DNA of 57,556 bases from Micrococcales bacterium 31B. GTDB lineage: Bacteria; Actinomycetota; Actinomycetes; Actinomycetales; Dermabacteraceae. The position numbers and the translations under genes were made by a program. Below are positions 17,245 through 25,723 of the stretch, piece after piece; the stretch's first letter is position 1, and each line of letters opens with the position of its first letter. Where the stretch lies: the NCBI GenBank assembly GCA_022803075.1, contig JAFFTF010000010.1:60692-118247 (forward strand), in the 5' to 3' direction. Under the pieces are notes generated by a model, which worked only from the letters and a program-made list of their open reading frames with translations, was not told the origin of the DNA and did no database searches.

Positions 17245-17568
17245 AGTGACTCCTGATAGTAGATTCGGCACGACGAGCGCACCGCGGATGGTCTGAGGAT
17301 TGAATCAGGCGAATTCTCGCACCGACTCGGTCTTGAGGTGGAGCCCGGACCCGCGAATACGCGGTTCGGGGCGCGCGCAAGTGCAGCCACTCGCAAGACA
17401 ACTGTTCAAGACTACCGGACGAGTGGGGGTTCCGTGAAATCCTGAGAGTGTGACTTATGCGGCGTCGAACACACCTCAGCTAAGATGGGGTCGGCAGGTG
17501 CCCACGGTGCAGCAGCGCAGATCAGGGGCACAATGTCCGCCACATCGTCGAAAGGGAGAGAACCGGCC

Positions 17569-18729
17569 GTGACCGCGCAAGTGCCGCCTGAGACACCTCC
17601 CGCCCAGGGGGCCGATCTCACCGCCGCCGACGTGGCCGCCTGGCTCGCGGCCAGCATCGCCGCCCTGCGCGAGCGCGCGGTCGCGATCAATGCGGTGAAC
17701 GTTTTTCCCGTGGCCGACGCCGACACCGCCGACAATCTCGTGGCCACGCTCGAATCGACGCTCGCGGCCTCGGCTGAGCGTGATGGCGCTTTCGATCTTG
17801 ACTCTCTTGCGCGAGGCGCCCTGCTCGGCGCTCGCGGTAATTCCGGGTTGATCCTCGCGGCGTGGCTGGGCGGGTTTACCCGGGGCGGCGTCGTTCCCCT
17901 CGCCGGTGCGCTCGAGGCGGCCGCGACCCACTGCCACGCCGTCGTGGCGGCGCCGGCCCCGGGCACCCTGCTCACCGTCGCCCGGGCAGCTGCGGACGCC
18001 GCGGGTGGTGCGGCAGCTGCGGAGGCGGCGGGTGGTGCGGGGGCTGCGGAGGCGGCGTCCCGGGCCGCGAGCCTCGCGGCGTGGGAGGCGACGGTGGCGA
18101 CCGCTCACGACCCCAACCACGACCCCAACCACGACCCCAACCACGACCCCAACCACGACCCTGTGCACCCCGTGCGCCACGGGTCTGACCGGGGCGTACC
18201 CGACGCGGGAGCCTGGGGCCTCGCCGTGCTCCTGGACCGACTCGCCGCCCAGATCGCGGGGGAGGACACCACGGCCGCCGCGAGGCGAGCAGCCGAAGTG
18301 ACGCTCCACGCCGCGGCAGCCCGACGGCTCGCCCACAGCGCGGACGGGCCACGCGTGCGCGGTGGAGCGCAGGGAACGGGCCACGCGGCGTCCGAGACCG
18401 CAACCGACCCCCACGCCGTGCGCGCTGCCGAGCCGGACACCGAAATCGTCGCAGCCTGGGCGGACACCGCGGACAACGCCGACGCCGCGGACGCCGCCGA
18501 CCGCCTGCGCGCCGTGGCGCGGGCCGCCCTCGGCTCACTCGGCGGCGACTCCCTCGTGGTCACCGACCTCGGTTCCGCCCTTGCCCTGCATGTGCACGTG
18601 CACCGCGCAGACCTCGCCGCCTGGGTGCGAGAAATCAGCGCGCCCGCGGCGCCCACCCGGCTCACCTGCCGCGACATTCTCACCGACGCGGACCTGCCCG
18701 CACCCGGCCCGACAGCGCCGGCTCCATGA
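17569..18729 (+). CDS. DAK2/DhaL-domain protein (FakA/YloV-like), divergent
   Basis: Product of about 386 aa sitting directly upstream of recG, the usual place for a DAK2-domain protein related to fatty-acid kinase A and dihydroxyacetone kinase subunit L. Recognisable segments are NAVNVFPVADADTADN (normally PDGDTGTN) and GARGNSGLILAAWLGGF. The metal-binding Asp residues remain, but both flanking glycines of the loop are alanines, so kinase activity is doubtful. The middle is low-complexity Ala-rich with a HDPN repeat (18106-18153). Start GTG 17569 is preferred, with GGGAG upstream; ATG 17533 is an alternative. TAAGAT at 17481 may be the -10 box. The stop overlaps recG (ATGA). Confidence 0.72.
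   Translation: MTAQVPPETPPAQGADLTAADVAAWLAASIAALRERAVAINAVNVFPVADADTADNLVATLESTLAASAERDGAFDLDSLARGALLGARGNSGLILAAWLGGFTRGGVVPLAGALEAAATHCHAVVAAPAPGTLLTVARAAADAAGGAAAAEAAGGAGAAEAASRAASLAAWEATVATAHDPNHDPNHDPNHDPNHDPVHPVRHGSDRGVPDAGAWGLAVLLDRLAAQIAGEDTTAAARRAAEVTLHAAAARRLAHSADGPRVRGGAQGTGHAASETATDPHAVRAAEPDTEIVAAWADTADNADAADAADRLRAVARAALGSLGGDSLVVTDLGSALALHVHVHRADLAAWVREISAPAAPTRLTCRDILTDADLPAPGPTAPAP
18106..18153 (+). repeat. 12-bp tandem repeat encoding HDPN x4
   Basis: Four perfect copies of CACGACCCCAAC, with a partial fifth, inside the DAK-like gene. Each copy adds His-Asp-Pro-Asn in frame, so copy-number change would alter protein length without a frameshift. Confidence 0.95.
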
Positions 18730-20960
18730 GCGCACTCACCTTCGACACTCCGCTGGCCAAGGTGCCCGTGCCCAAAGCCAAGGTGCTCGCCGACGACCTC
18801 GGGCTGCACACCGTGCGCGACCTGCTCACGCATTTTCCGCGCAGCTACAACCGCCGCGGTCAGCTCACCGACATCGCCTCGCTGCTCGAAAAGGAGCACG
18901 TCACCGTGGTCGGCCGGGTGGCGAGCTCGCAGTTGCGCTCCAATCGTGGCCGTGGTGGTCAGCGCCTCGAAATCGTGCTGCAAGACGAGTCTGGCGCCAC
19001 GCTGCACCTTACGTTTTTTCACGCCGCGCACTACTGGGAGAGCAAGCTGCTGGTCGGCACCGAGGCCATCTTTGAGGGCCGCGTGGGGCGCTTTCGCGAC
19101 AACCTCCAGCTGGCTCAGCCCAAGGTGGAGTTCTTTGACGAACATCCCGACCCGGCCGAACTCGAACGGCAGCGCGCCCTGCCCATTCCCGCCTACCCCG
19201 CGTGCGCCTCCGTCGAATCGAACAAGCTCATGCTCGCCGTGCGCAGCGTGCTCGAACAGTGCGAACTCGCGGCCGCCGCCGACCCCGCGGCGTTCCCCGA
19301 CCCCCTGCCGCGCGACGTGCGCGACCGCCACTCTCTGCCCGGCTACCTCGAGGCCCTGCGGCTCGTGCACGTGCCCCAGGGCAAACCCGACATCGACCGC
19401 GCTCACGAACGACTGCGCTTTGACGAGGCCTTCGTGCTGCAGGCGATTCTCGCGCAACGCCGTCACGCGATCGAAGAAGCCATCGCGCAGAGTTTTGAAC
19501 GCCGCGCCGACAGCGTGCTCAGTCAGTTCGACGCGCACCTGCCCTACCGGCTCACGGCGGGTCAAGTGCAGGTCGGCGACGAGATTGCCGCGGACCTCGA
19601 GCGCACCCACCCCATGCATCGACTGCTGCAGGGCGACGTTGGAGCGGGCAAAACGGTGGTGGCCCTGCGCGCCATGCTGCAGGTGGTCGCGGCGGGTGGC
19701 CAGGCGGCCCTGCTCGCACCCACGGAGGTGCTCGCGACGCAGCACCACGCGAGCGTCCTTGCCCTACTCGGCGACCTCGCCGACACCGTGGGCCTCGGCA
19801 GCGACGGCGTGCGGGTCAGCCTGCTTACCGGCTCGCTCAAGACGGCGGCGCGGCGCTCCGCCCTCAACGCCTCCGCCACTGGCGAGGCCGGCATCGTGAT
19901 CGGCACGCACGCCCTGCTCAGCGAGCGCGTGCAGTTCTTCAACCTCGGCCTCATCGTGGTCGACGAGCAACACCGCTTCGGTGTCGAACAACGCGCGACC
20001 CTGCGCGAAAGGACGGACGGCACCGCCCAGCCGCACATGCTGGTCATGACCGCGACCCCGATACCCCGCACGCTCGCCATGACGCAATTCGGCGACCTCG
20101 ACGTCTCGGTGCTCACCGAGCGACCCGCCCAGCGCGCCGGGGTCGAAACCCGCGTGGTCAGCGACTCCGCCACCCACATGGTGCAGCTATGGGGCTGGAT
20201 AGGTCATCAGGTGAGCCTCGGCAACCAGGTATTCGTGGTGTGCTCGCGCATCGGGGACCGCGAGAACGAATCCGACGGCGAGGGAACCCTTGACGAGGCC
20301 GCGCCCGTGCCCGCCGGGGCTTCCGGTTTCGCGCGCAAACTGCTCGGCGTCGTCGACGTCACCGATCGCCTGCGCGCCCTGCCCGCGCTGCGCGACTGCC
20401 GCATCGAACTCCTGCACTCGCGCGTGCCCGACGCCGAGAAAGAACGCGTCATGCGCGCCTACTCCACCCACGAGTGCGACATTCTCGTGGCCACCACCAT
20501 GATCGAGGTCGGCGTGAATGTGCCCAACGCGACCGTCATGGTCATTATGGACGCCGACCGGTTCGGGTTATCGCAGCTGCACCAGTTGCGGGGTCGGGTG
20601 GGTCGCGGCGCCAAGGCGGGCTACGCGGTTCTGGTGGCCCCGGCGTCCGCAATTAACCCCAACTCGACCTCGGGCCGGCGCCTCGCGGCCCTCGCGGCCA
20701 CCGAGGACGGTTTCGCCCTCAGTCGCTACGACCTCGAATTTCGGCACGAGGGCGACGTGCTCGGCAGTGCTCAATCCGGCGGGCTCAGCTCGCTGAAGTT
20801 CCTTAAGGTGATCGACGACGAGGCACTCATCGACGTCGCGCGCGAGGCCGCGACCCGACTCATCGCGAGCGACCCCGACCTCACGCGCGAGCCCGGACTC
20901 GCGCAGGCCATCGACCACCGGCTGCGCGATCGCGGCATCGATTACCTCGAGAAAGGCTGA
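18726..20960 (+). CDS. recG: ATP-dependent DNA helicase RecG
   Basis: Branched-DNA translocase of 744 aa that processes stalled replication forks and recombination intermediates. It has an N-terminal wedge/OB domain (about 1-150), Walker A GDVGAGKT (303-310), motif II VVDEQHRFGVEQR, motif III TATPIPRTLAM, and C-terminal helicase segments MIEVGVNVPNA and LHQLRGRVGRG. Length is typical. It overlaps the preceding gene by 4 bp and is followed after 1 bp by rsmD, so these genes form one transcription unit. Confidence 0.96.
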   Translation: MSALTFDTPLAKVPVPKAKVLADDLGLHTVRDLLTHFPRSYNRRGQLTDIASLLEKEHVTVVGRVASSQLRSNRGRGGQRLEIVLQDESGATLHLTFFHAAHYWESKLLVGTEAIFEGRVGRFRDNLQLAQPKVEFFDEHPDPAELERQRALPIPAYPACASVESNKLMLAVRSVLEQCELAAAADPAAFPDPLPRDVRDRHSLPGYLEALRLVHVPQGKPDIDRAHERLRFDEAFVLQAILAQRRHAIEEAIAQSFERRADSVLSQFDAHLPYRLTAGQVQVGDEIAADLERTHPMHRLLQGDVGAGKTVVALRAMLQVVAAGGQAALLAPTEVLATQHHASVLALLGDLADTVGLGSDGVRVSLLTGSLKTAARRSALNASATGEAGIVIGTHALLSERVQFFNLGLIVVDEQHRFGVEQRATLRERTDGTAQPHMLVMTATPIPRTLAMTQFGDLDVSVLTERPAQRAGVETRVVSDSATHMVQLWGWIGHQVSLGNQVFVVCSRIGDRENESDGEGTLDEAAPVPAGASGFARKLLGVVDVTDRLRALPALRDCRIELLHSRVPDAEKERVMRAYSTHECDILVATTMIEVGVNVPNATVMVIMDADRFGLSQLHQLRGRVGRGAKAGYAVLVAPASAINPNSTSGRRLAALAATEDGFALSRYDLEFRHEGDVLGSAQSGGLSSLKFLKVIDDEALIDVAREAATRLIASDPDLTREPGLAQAIDHRLRDRGIDYLEKG

Positions 20961-20961
20961 C

Positions 20962-21519
20962 ATGACGCGCATTATTGCGGGCCGCAGCGGAGGCCAGCGC
21001 CTCAAAACCCCCAAGACCGAACTCACGCGACCCACGTCAGACCGAGTGCGCGAGGCCATCTTCTCGCGCCTCGCGGGCTGGGACGTGTTGCACGGCGCGA
21101 GCGTGCTCGATCTGTATGCGGGGTCCGGTGCCCTCGGTCTCGAGGCCCTCTCTCGCGGTGCCTTCAACGCGACCTTTGTCGAATCGCACGGCTCCACGGC
21201 GCAGGTGATCCGCGCGAATGCGAAGGCCCTCGGCATGTCGCTGGAGGCGAACGTCGTGACGGCCCGCGCCGAAACGTTCGTCTCCGGTGCCGGAGCGAAA
21301 CCCTTCTCGCTCGTGCTGATCGACCCGCCCTACGACGTGCCCACCGCAACCGTCGAAACGCTCATCGCGGGCGTCCTCGAACGTCACGCGGCAGATGACG
21401 TCACGTTTGTCGTGGAACGCTCGAGCCGCACCCCTGCGCTCACGTGGCCGCCGAGCGTCAGAGATCAGGGCAGCAAGGCCTATGGCGAAACCACCGTCTA
21501 TTACGGGGCGAGGTTCTAG
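20962..21519 (+). CDS. rsmD: 16S rRNA (guanine(966)-N2)-methyltransferase RsmD
   Basis: Rossmann-fold methyltransferase of 185 aa modifying 16S rRNA in the 30S head. It starts MTRIIAGRSGGQRLKTPK, typical of the family, with motif I LDLYAGSGALGLEALSRGA (about 49-67) and the catalytic DPPY (121-124). The gene begins one base after the recG stop. The usual neighbour coaD follows 45 bp downstream with its own apparent promoter. Confidence 0.94.
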   Translation: MTRIIAGRSGGQRLKTPKTELTRPTSDRVREAIFSRLAGWDVLHGASVLDLYAGSGALGLEALSRGAFNATFVESHGSTAQVIRANAKALGMSLEANVVTARAETFVSGAGAKPFSLVLIDPPYDVPTATVETLIAGVLERHAADDVTFVVERSSRTPALTWPPSVRDQGSKAYGETTVYYGARF

Positions 21520-21551
21520 CCGAGGCAGGTTCGGGGCAACCCGCCGTTTGG

Positions 21552-21557
21552 TAGGGT
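21552..21557 (+). promoter_or_regulatory. Putative leaderless -10 box of coaD
   Basis: TAGGGT lies exactly 7 nt upstream of the coaD ATG at 21565, with no Shine-Dalgarno sequence between them. Confidence 0.55.
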
Positions 21558-21564
21558 CATCTGC

Positions 21565-22119
21565 ATGAATGCAGCGAAGACTCCCCGGCCGACCGTGCGC
21601 CGGGCCATGCTGGCGGGCTCCTTCGACCCCATCTCGTGGGGCCATGTCGACATCCTCGCGCGTGGCTGCCACCTGCTCGATGAGGTGCATGTGGTTGTCA
21701 CGCACAATCCATCCAAGCAGGGACTGTTCACCCTGCCGGAGCGGCAGCGACTCGTCACCGAAGCCCTCGCGGAATGGGACGAGAACCACGGCACAGACCT
21801 CGCGGACCGCATCGTCGTGCATGAAGTGAGCGGCGGGCTGCTCGCCACGTTCGCGCAGCAGCATGACATCGCCTATGTGATTCGGGGACTGCGGTCGGGG
21901 GCCGACTTCGAATACGAGCGCCCCATGGCAGCCATGAACGACCATCTCGCCGACCTCGAGACGATCTTCTTTGCCGCCGACCAGAGCCTCACGGCCGTCT
22001 CCTCCTCTCTGGTCAAAGAGGTCGCGCAGCTCGGCGGCGACATCTCGCCCTTCGTGCCCACGGCGGTGGCCCGCGCCCTCGAACAGTTGCGGGCCGAGCG
22101 CGCCGCGTCGCGGGCGTGA
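21565..22119 (+). CDS. coaD: Phosphopantetheine adenylyltransferase CoaD
   Basis: Nucleotidyltransferase of 184 aa catalysing the penultimate step of coenzyme A synthesis. It has GSFDPISWGH (the HxGH-type motif) near residues 18-27, VIRGLRSGADFEYE in the middle and SSSLVKEVAQLGGD near the C-terminus. About 12 residues precede the catalytic strand, plus a basic Ala-rich tail. A TAGGGT box with 7-nt spacing and no visible Shine-Dalgarno suggest leaderless translation. Confidence 0.95.
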   Translation: MNAAKTPRPTVRRAMLAGSFDPISWGHVDILARGCHLLDEVHVVVTHNPSKQGLFTLPERQRLVTEALAEWDENHGTDLADRIVVHEVSGGLLATFAQQHDIAYVIRGLRSGADFEYERPMAAMNDHLADLETIFFAADQSLTAVSSSLVKEVAQLGGDISPFVPTAVARALEQLRAERAASRA

Positions 22120-22264
22120 TCCAATCGTGACCTTGCGTGCGTACTTCGTCACCGAGCGGTGTGCGACCTGGAGACTTGCGCCCAAGGGCTTGACTTGCGG
22201 GCAGCGGCGCCCGCCCCTAGCAACTACACTTTAAAGAGAACTAGTGAAGATACTTCGGTAGCGC

Positions 22265-22283
22265 TGCGCATGAACAATGCGCA
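22265..22283 (+). other. Perfect stem-loop upstream of the DivIVA-like gene
   Basis: TGCGCAT and ATGCGCA flank the loop GAACA, ending 14 nt before the ATG at 22298 and immediately before its Shine-Dalgarno. It could shape translation initiation or mark an operator. Confidence 0.4.
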
Positions 22284-22297
22284 ATAGAGAGGGCAAT

Positions 22298-23017
22298 ATG
22301 AACGACCCGCAGCCCGCAGAGCAGGCAGACGCCAGCCCCGTCGAATCAGTGCTGCAGGTCTTGGGCGAACTCGAGCAACTGGTAACCGAGGCGCGAGCCG
22401 TGCCCATGACGGGAAATTGCGTGGTCAATCGCGAACATGTGCTGGCGTTCATCGACGCACTGCGCGAGGCGATCCCCGACCAAATCTCTCGCGCCGACGC
22501 CCTGCAGCAGGAGGCCGCGACTGCGGTCGAGATCGCCTATCGCGAGGCCGAAGGCATCATCGTTAAGGCCAAACACACCGCCGATGAGCTCTCGTCGCGC
22601 GAAGAGGTGGCGCAGCGCGCGGCGGTCAAGGCCCGCGACATCGTGAGCCGAGCCGAAGCCAATGCCGCCGAACTGATGCGCTCCTCAGACCTCTATGTGG
22701 CCCGCAACCTGCAGGCATTCGAAGACCAATTAGAAACCCTGCAGCAGCAGGCGCAGCGTGGCCGCGAACTCGTGCAGCAGCGACTGCGTCGTAGCGTCTC
22801 GGGTGACTCCGGCGACTCGGCGGGCGCTGCCAGCGACGGCGAGGGCGGCAACCTGGCCCCCGGAGCGTCCGCAACCGAAGATCGCGTACTCACCCCCGCC
22901 GAGAAGGCCGCCGTGACGGGGCTGCCCAGCGAGGTGTTCGAGGAGTCGCAGGGGCTTTCGACCTACGTGAAGTCGGAGGGACCGCGCCACACGGGCCGCC
23001 GCCGGGCCCAGTGGTGA
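22298..23017 (+). CDS. DivIVA-like coiled-coil protein
   Basis: Protein of 239 aa with a long amphipathic helical/coiled-coil section (about 25-170) rich in Ala, Glu and Arg (AATAVEIAYREAEGII, RDIVSRAEANAAELM), then a Ser/Gly/Ala linker and a basic C-terminus ending GRRRAQW. No membrane helix is seen. Proteins of this kind between coaD and DUF177 are commonly labelled cell-division-initiation or DivIVA-like. A cytoskeletal or membrane-curvature role is inference. The ATG at 22298 has GAGAGGG upstream. The leader carries a perfect short hairpin. Confidence 0.6.
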   Translation: MNDPQPAEQADASPVESVLQVLGELEQLVTEARAVPMTGNCVVNREHVLAFIDALREAIPDQISRADALQQEAATAVEIAYREAEGIIVKAKHTADELSSREEVAQRAAVKARDIVSRAEANAAELMRSSDLYVARNLQAFEDQLETLQQQAQRGRELVQQRLRRSVSGDSGDSAGAASDGEGGNLAPGASATEDRVLTPAEKAAVTGLPSEVFEESQGLSTYVKSEGPRHTGRRRAQW

Positions 23018-23048
23018 CTCCGGCGTGGTGCCCGATAGGCGCTATGGT

Positions 23049-23054
23049 TAGGGT
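23049..23054 (+). promoter_or_regulatory. Putative -10 box upstream of DUF177-rnc-mutM
   Basis: TAGGGT within GCTATGGTTAGGGTATC. A very similar stretch, GCTACGGTTAGGGCATC, lies upstream of hsdM at 56590-56606, which supports a shared promoter element. It would give a leader of about 50 nt. Confidence 0.35.
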
Positions 23055-23110
23055 ATCTACGGCCACACCGCACAGCCCGTAGGCGAGGCGCGCCCTCGCC
23101 CGGTCACGCC

Positions 23111-23710
23111 ATGAGAAAGTCGAACATGTCAACCCGCTTGGACCCCCGCTCGCCCCTCGTTCTTGATACGCATCTGCTGCAGCGCAGCCCCGGCTCCATG
23201 CGCGAATTTAATCGGGTGATCCAGGCACCCGAAGGCTTCGGCACCGAGGTGCTCGCGGTCAAGCCCGGGGCCAACATGATTCTCGAGCTGCGCGCCGAAT
23301 CGGTGATGGAGGGCGTCTACGTCTCTGGCCGCATCAAGGCCATCGCCTACGGCGAGTGCATGCGTTGCCTCGACCCCATCGAACCCCACATCAACAAGGA
23401 GTTCGGCGAACTGTTTGCCTACCCCGAGAAGCTCGAGGGCGAGGCGGACGACATCTTGCTGGTCGAGGACGACCTCATCAACCTCGAACCCGTGCTGCGC
23501 GACGCGGCCCTGCTTGACCTGCCGTTCACGCCGCTGTGCCGCCCCGATTGCGGGGGGCTGTGCAGCGAATGCGGAATCCGCCTCGATGACGAGCCCGGCC
23601 ACGCGCACGAGATGCTCGACCCCCGCTGGGCGGCGCTGCAGCAGCTGGCTCAAGACGTTGCGGAGGGCGCTGAGGGCGCTGCTGACGATGACGCAGAGGC
23701 CGCTCGATGA
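23111..23710 (+). CDS. YceD/DUF177-family metal-binding protein
   Basis: Product of 199 aa from the DUF177 family, whose genes sit with rpmF and rnc in most bacteria and which are linked to 23S rRNA/ribosome metabolism. The family pattern is seen: [12 protein letters not shown] in the centre and a C-terminal Cys cluster [13 protein letters not shown] suited to zinc. The tail is acidic and Ala-rich. Start: ATG 23111, or the internal ATG at 23126. It overlaps rnc by 4 bp; the rpmF gene normally between them is absent. Confidence 0.82.
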   Translation: MRKSNMSTRLDPRSPLVLDTHLLQRSPGSMREFNRVIQAPEGFGTEVLAVKPGANMILELRAESVMEGVYVSGRIKAIAYGECMRCLDPIEPHINKEFGELFAYPEKLEGEADDILLVEDDLINLEPVLRDAALLDLPFTPLCRPDCGGLCSECGIRLDDEPGHAHEMLDPRWAALQQLAQDVAEGAEGAADDDAEAAR

Positions 23711-24444
23711 GCGAACAGCACCCACTGTGCGAGGCGCTCGGCATCGACATCGACCCCGAACTGCTTGACCTCGCGCTGACCCACCGCTCCTACGCCTACG
23801 AAAACGGCGGTCTGCCCACCAACGAGCGCCTCGAATTTCTCGGCGACTCCGTGCTCGGCGTTGTCGTCACCGACGCGCTTTACCGCAGGTTTCCCGACCT
23901 CCCCGAGGGGCAGCTGGCGCGCCGCCGCGCCGCCGTCGTGAACCAGCGCGCGCTCGCTAAGGTGGGCCGCCACCTGAAGCTCGGCAACTACCTCAAACTC
24001 GGAAAAGGCGAGCTCGCCACCAAGGGCTTCGACAAGCCCTCCATTGTGAGCGACTGTGTCGAGGCCGTGATCGGCGCCGCCTACATCAGTTGCGGCATGA
24101 GCCGCACCTTCGACCTGGTCATTCGTCTCATGACACCGCTGATTGACGACCTCGCCATGCTTGGTGCGGGCCTCGACTGGAAGACCTCGCTACAAGAACT
24201 TGGCGCTGCCATGGGGCACGTCACGGTGGAATACCGCATCGAATCGTCCGGCCCCGACCACGCCAAGCACTTCATCGCCTACGCCGTGCTCGGCGACCGC
24301 GAATGGGGCAGCGGCGAGGGCGGTTCTAAGAAGGAGGCGGAGCAGCACGCGGCTGAGCAGGCTTGGCGCGCTATCACGGCTGAGAACCGCGCGTTCGCCG
24401 TGGCCACGGCCGACCCGAGCGACCCCACCAAGCCCTCCGTCTAA
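23707..24444 (+). CDS. rnc: Ribonuclease III
   Basis: Double-strand-specific endoribonuclease of 245 aa for rRNA and mRNA processing. The catalytic signature [13 protein letters not shown] (Glu40 to Asp47) and the second acidic cluster [10 protein letters not shown] are present. A dsRNA-binding domain covers about 160-225 ([27 protein letters not shown]). It starts within the DUF177 stop (ATGA), and its TAA overlaps the mutM ATG by one base, so DUF177, rnc and mutM are one tightly coupled unit. Confidence 0.96.
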   Translation: MSEQHPLCEALGIDIDPELLDLALTHRSYAYENGGLPTNERLEFLGDSVLGVVVTDALYRRFPDLPEGQLARRRAAVVNQRALAKVGRHLKLGNYLKLGKGELATKGFDKPSIVSDCVEAVIGAAYISCGMSRTFDLVIRLMTPLIDDLAMLGAGLDWKTSLQELGAAMGHVTVEYRIESSGPDHAKHFIAYAVLGDREWGSGEGGSKKEAEQHAAEQAWRAITAENRAFAVATADPSDPTKPSV

Positions 24445-25376
24445 TGCCCGAGCTTCCCGAAGTGGAGGTGGTGCGCCGCGGCATCGACGCTCATCTCGTG
24501 GGCGCGCGGCTCGACGTGGTGAGCGTGCTCGACGCGCGCAGCGTGCGCCGCCATGCGAGCGGTGCCCTCGGGTTCGAGCGCGACCTCGCCGGCAGGCGCG
24601 TGCTCGGCACGGGGCGGCGCGGCAAGTTCATGTGGCTTGAGCTGGGCGGCGCTGACGGTACCGGTGGTGGGCCGGACGCCCTGATGGTGCATTTGGGCAT
24701 GTCGGGCCAGGTCCGCGTGCACCGGAACGACGCCGCGGGCGAGGCCGGCAGCGAGGCTGCGGGCGAGCGCGAAGTCGAGGCCGAGGGCCCCGCGAGCGAC
24801 CCCATCAAACACCTGCGCATTCGACTTGACGCTCGCCGCGACGACGGTACTCCCGTGCGCGCCGACTTCATCGACCAGCGCATCTTCGGTGGCATGTGGG
24901 TCTCCCCGCTCGGGGGTGAGGTGCCCGCCGACGCTCAGCACATCGCGCGCGACGTGCTCGATCCACACTTCGACCGCCGTCAGGTGGCCCGCCGCGTGAC
25001 GGCCTCGCGTGCGGCCATCAAGCGATTGTTGCTCGATCAGGGCGTGGTCTCTGGAATCGGCAATATTTATGCCGACGAGGCACTGTGGGCGGCGCGCGTC
25101 CACGGCGAAACCCCGGGAGACGCGCTCAGCGCGAGGGCCGTGTATCGCGTGCTCGACGAGGCGGCCGCCGTGATGCGGCGCGCCCTCGACCAGGGCGGCA
25201 CGAGCTTCGACGCCCTGTACGTGAACGTCGACGGCCGCCAGGGGTATTTTGCGCGGTCGCTCGCGGCCTACGGCAAAACGGGGGAGCCGTGCCCGCGGTG
25301 CGGGACGCCGATTCAGCGCATCATGAGCGGCGGGCGCAGCAGTCACTTTTGCCCCCGCTGCCAGCGGCGGCGGTAG
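24444..25376 (+). CDS. mutM: Formamidopyrimidine-DNA glycosylase (Fpg/MutM)
   Basis: Base-excision repair glycosylase/AP lyase for oxidised purines, 310 aa. Pro2 and Glu3 of the catalytic N-terminus (MPELPEVE), the catalytic lysine in RRGKFMW, the H2TH region DQGVVSGIGNIYADEALW, and a C-terminal zinc finger made from CPRC and CPRC are all visible. It is about 40 residues longer than E. coli Fpg, largely from an acidic, Ala/Gly/Glu-rich insertion at about 96-115. In related genomes smc usually follows; here an accessory region begins right at its stop codon. Confidence 0.95.
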   Translation: MPELPEVEVVRRGIDAHLVGARLDVVSVLDARSVRRHASGALGFERDLAGRRVLGTGRRGKFMWLELGGADGTGGGPDALMVHLGMSGQVRVHRNDAAGEAGSEAAGEREVEAEGPASDPIKHLRIRLDARRDDGTPVRADFIDQRIFGGMWVSPLGGEVPADAQHIARDVLDPHFDRRQVARRVTASRAAIKRLLLDQGVVSGIGNIYADEALWAARVHGETPGDALSARAVYRVLDEAAAVMRRALDQGGTSFDALYVNVDGRQGYFARSLAAYGKTGEPCPRCGTPIQRIMSGGRSSHFCPRCQRRR

Positions 25377-25492
25377 TTAGAGCGGTCGGTCGCGGCGGTG
25401 CCGATTCGTTCGGCAGGTTGCGCCTGCGTGAGCCCGGCCTGCTCCCGCAGCTCGCGAAGGCGGTATGTGCGAACCTTGGCAAGCAGCCTCAT
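25343..25492 (-). pseudogene. Remnant of an XRE-type HTH regulator, cut off at mutM
   Basis: A minus-strand frame of 49 codons starts MRLLAKVRTYRLRELREQAG, followed by LTQAQPAERIG. This is the start of a helix-turn-helix of the HigA/XRE type (LTQAQLAERIG is usual). Homology stops there, and the frame ends inside the 3' end of mutM, so the C-terminal half is missing. It begins 30 nt after the stop of the small gene upstream and probably was the third gene of that module. Confidence 0.5.
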
Positions 25493-25522
25493 CACGCGTG
25501 GGGAGAAGGTTCCTACGCCCGG

Positions 25523-25723
25523 TCACTTGGTCTCGTTGGGGTGTGCGGTGTGGACCTGTTCCAGGTAGACGGTGCTGCCGTCAACGTAGAACCACACCCT
25601 CGCTGTGCCCTTGAGAGTTGGCTTGTGCTGCCACCGTTGGAAGGTCTGGCCGCCCCGCATGATCACGCTCAGCGAACCCGCAAGTGGGTAGTTGATCGAT
25701 TCATGGTCAGGGGCGTTCGACAA
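25523..25723 (-). CDS. Small protein, possible RelE-like toxin component
   Basis: A frame of 66 codons beginning with TTG (MSNAPDHESINYPLAGSLSV), overlapping the 3' end of the Phd-like gene by 17 bp. No ATG or GTG start exists in this frame nearby. The C-terminal half, ARVWFYVDGSTVYLEQVHTA, is strand-rich and resembles the terminal strands of RelE/ParE-type toxins, but it is short and no catalytic residue can be named. Position after an antitoxin-like gene and before an XRE remnant supports a toxin-antitoxin role. It could also be an accessory antitoxin of unknown fold. Confidence 0.45.
   Translation of the reverse strand: MSNAPDHESINYPLAGSLSVIMRGGQTFQRWQHKPTLKGTARVWFYVDGSTVYLEQVHTAHPNETK

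Noticed and set aside
18105-19748. Long antisense frame across the DAK-like gene and recG, and similar antisense frames under tsaD, cydA and obgE
   Set aside because: They follow the third-position GC pattern of the real genes, have no ribosome sites or domains, and overlap conserved genes completely.
21719-21735. GGGACTGTTCACCC inside coaD as a further DevR box
   Set aside because: It lies within conserved coding sequence, the right half does not match, and there is no promoter next to it.
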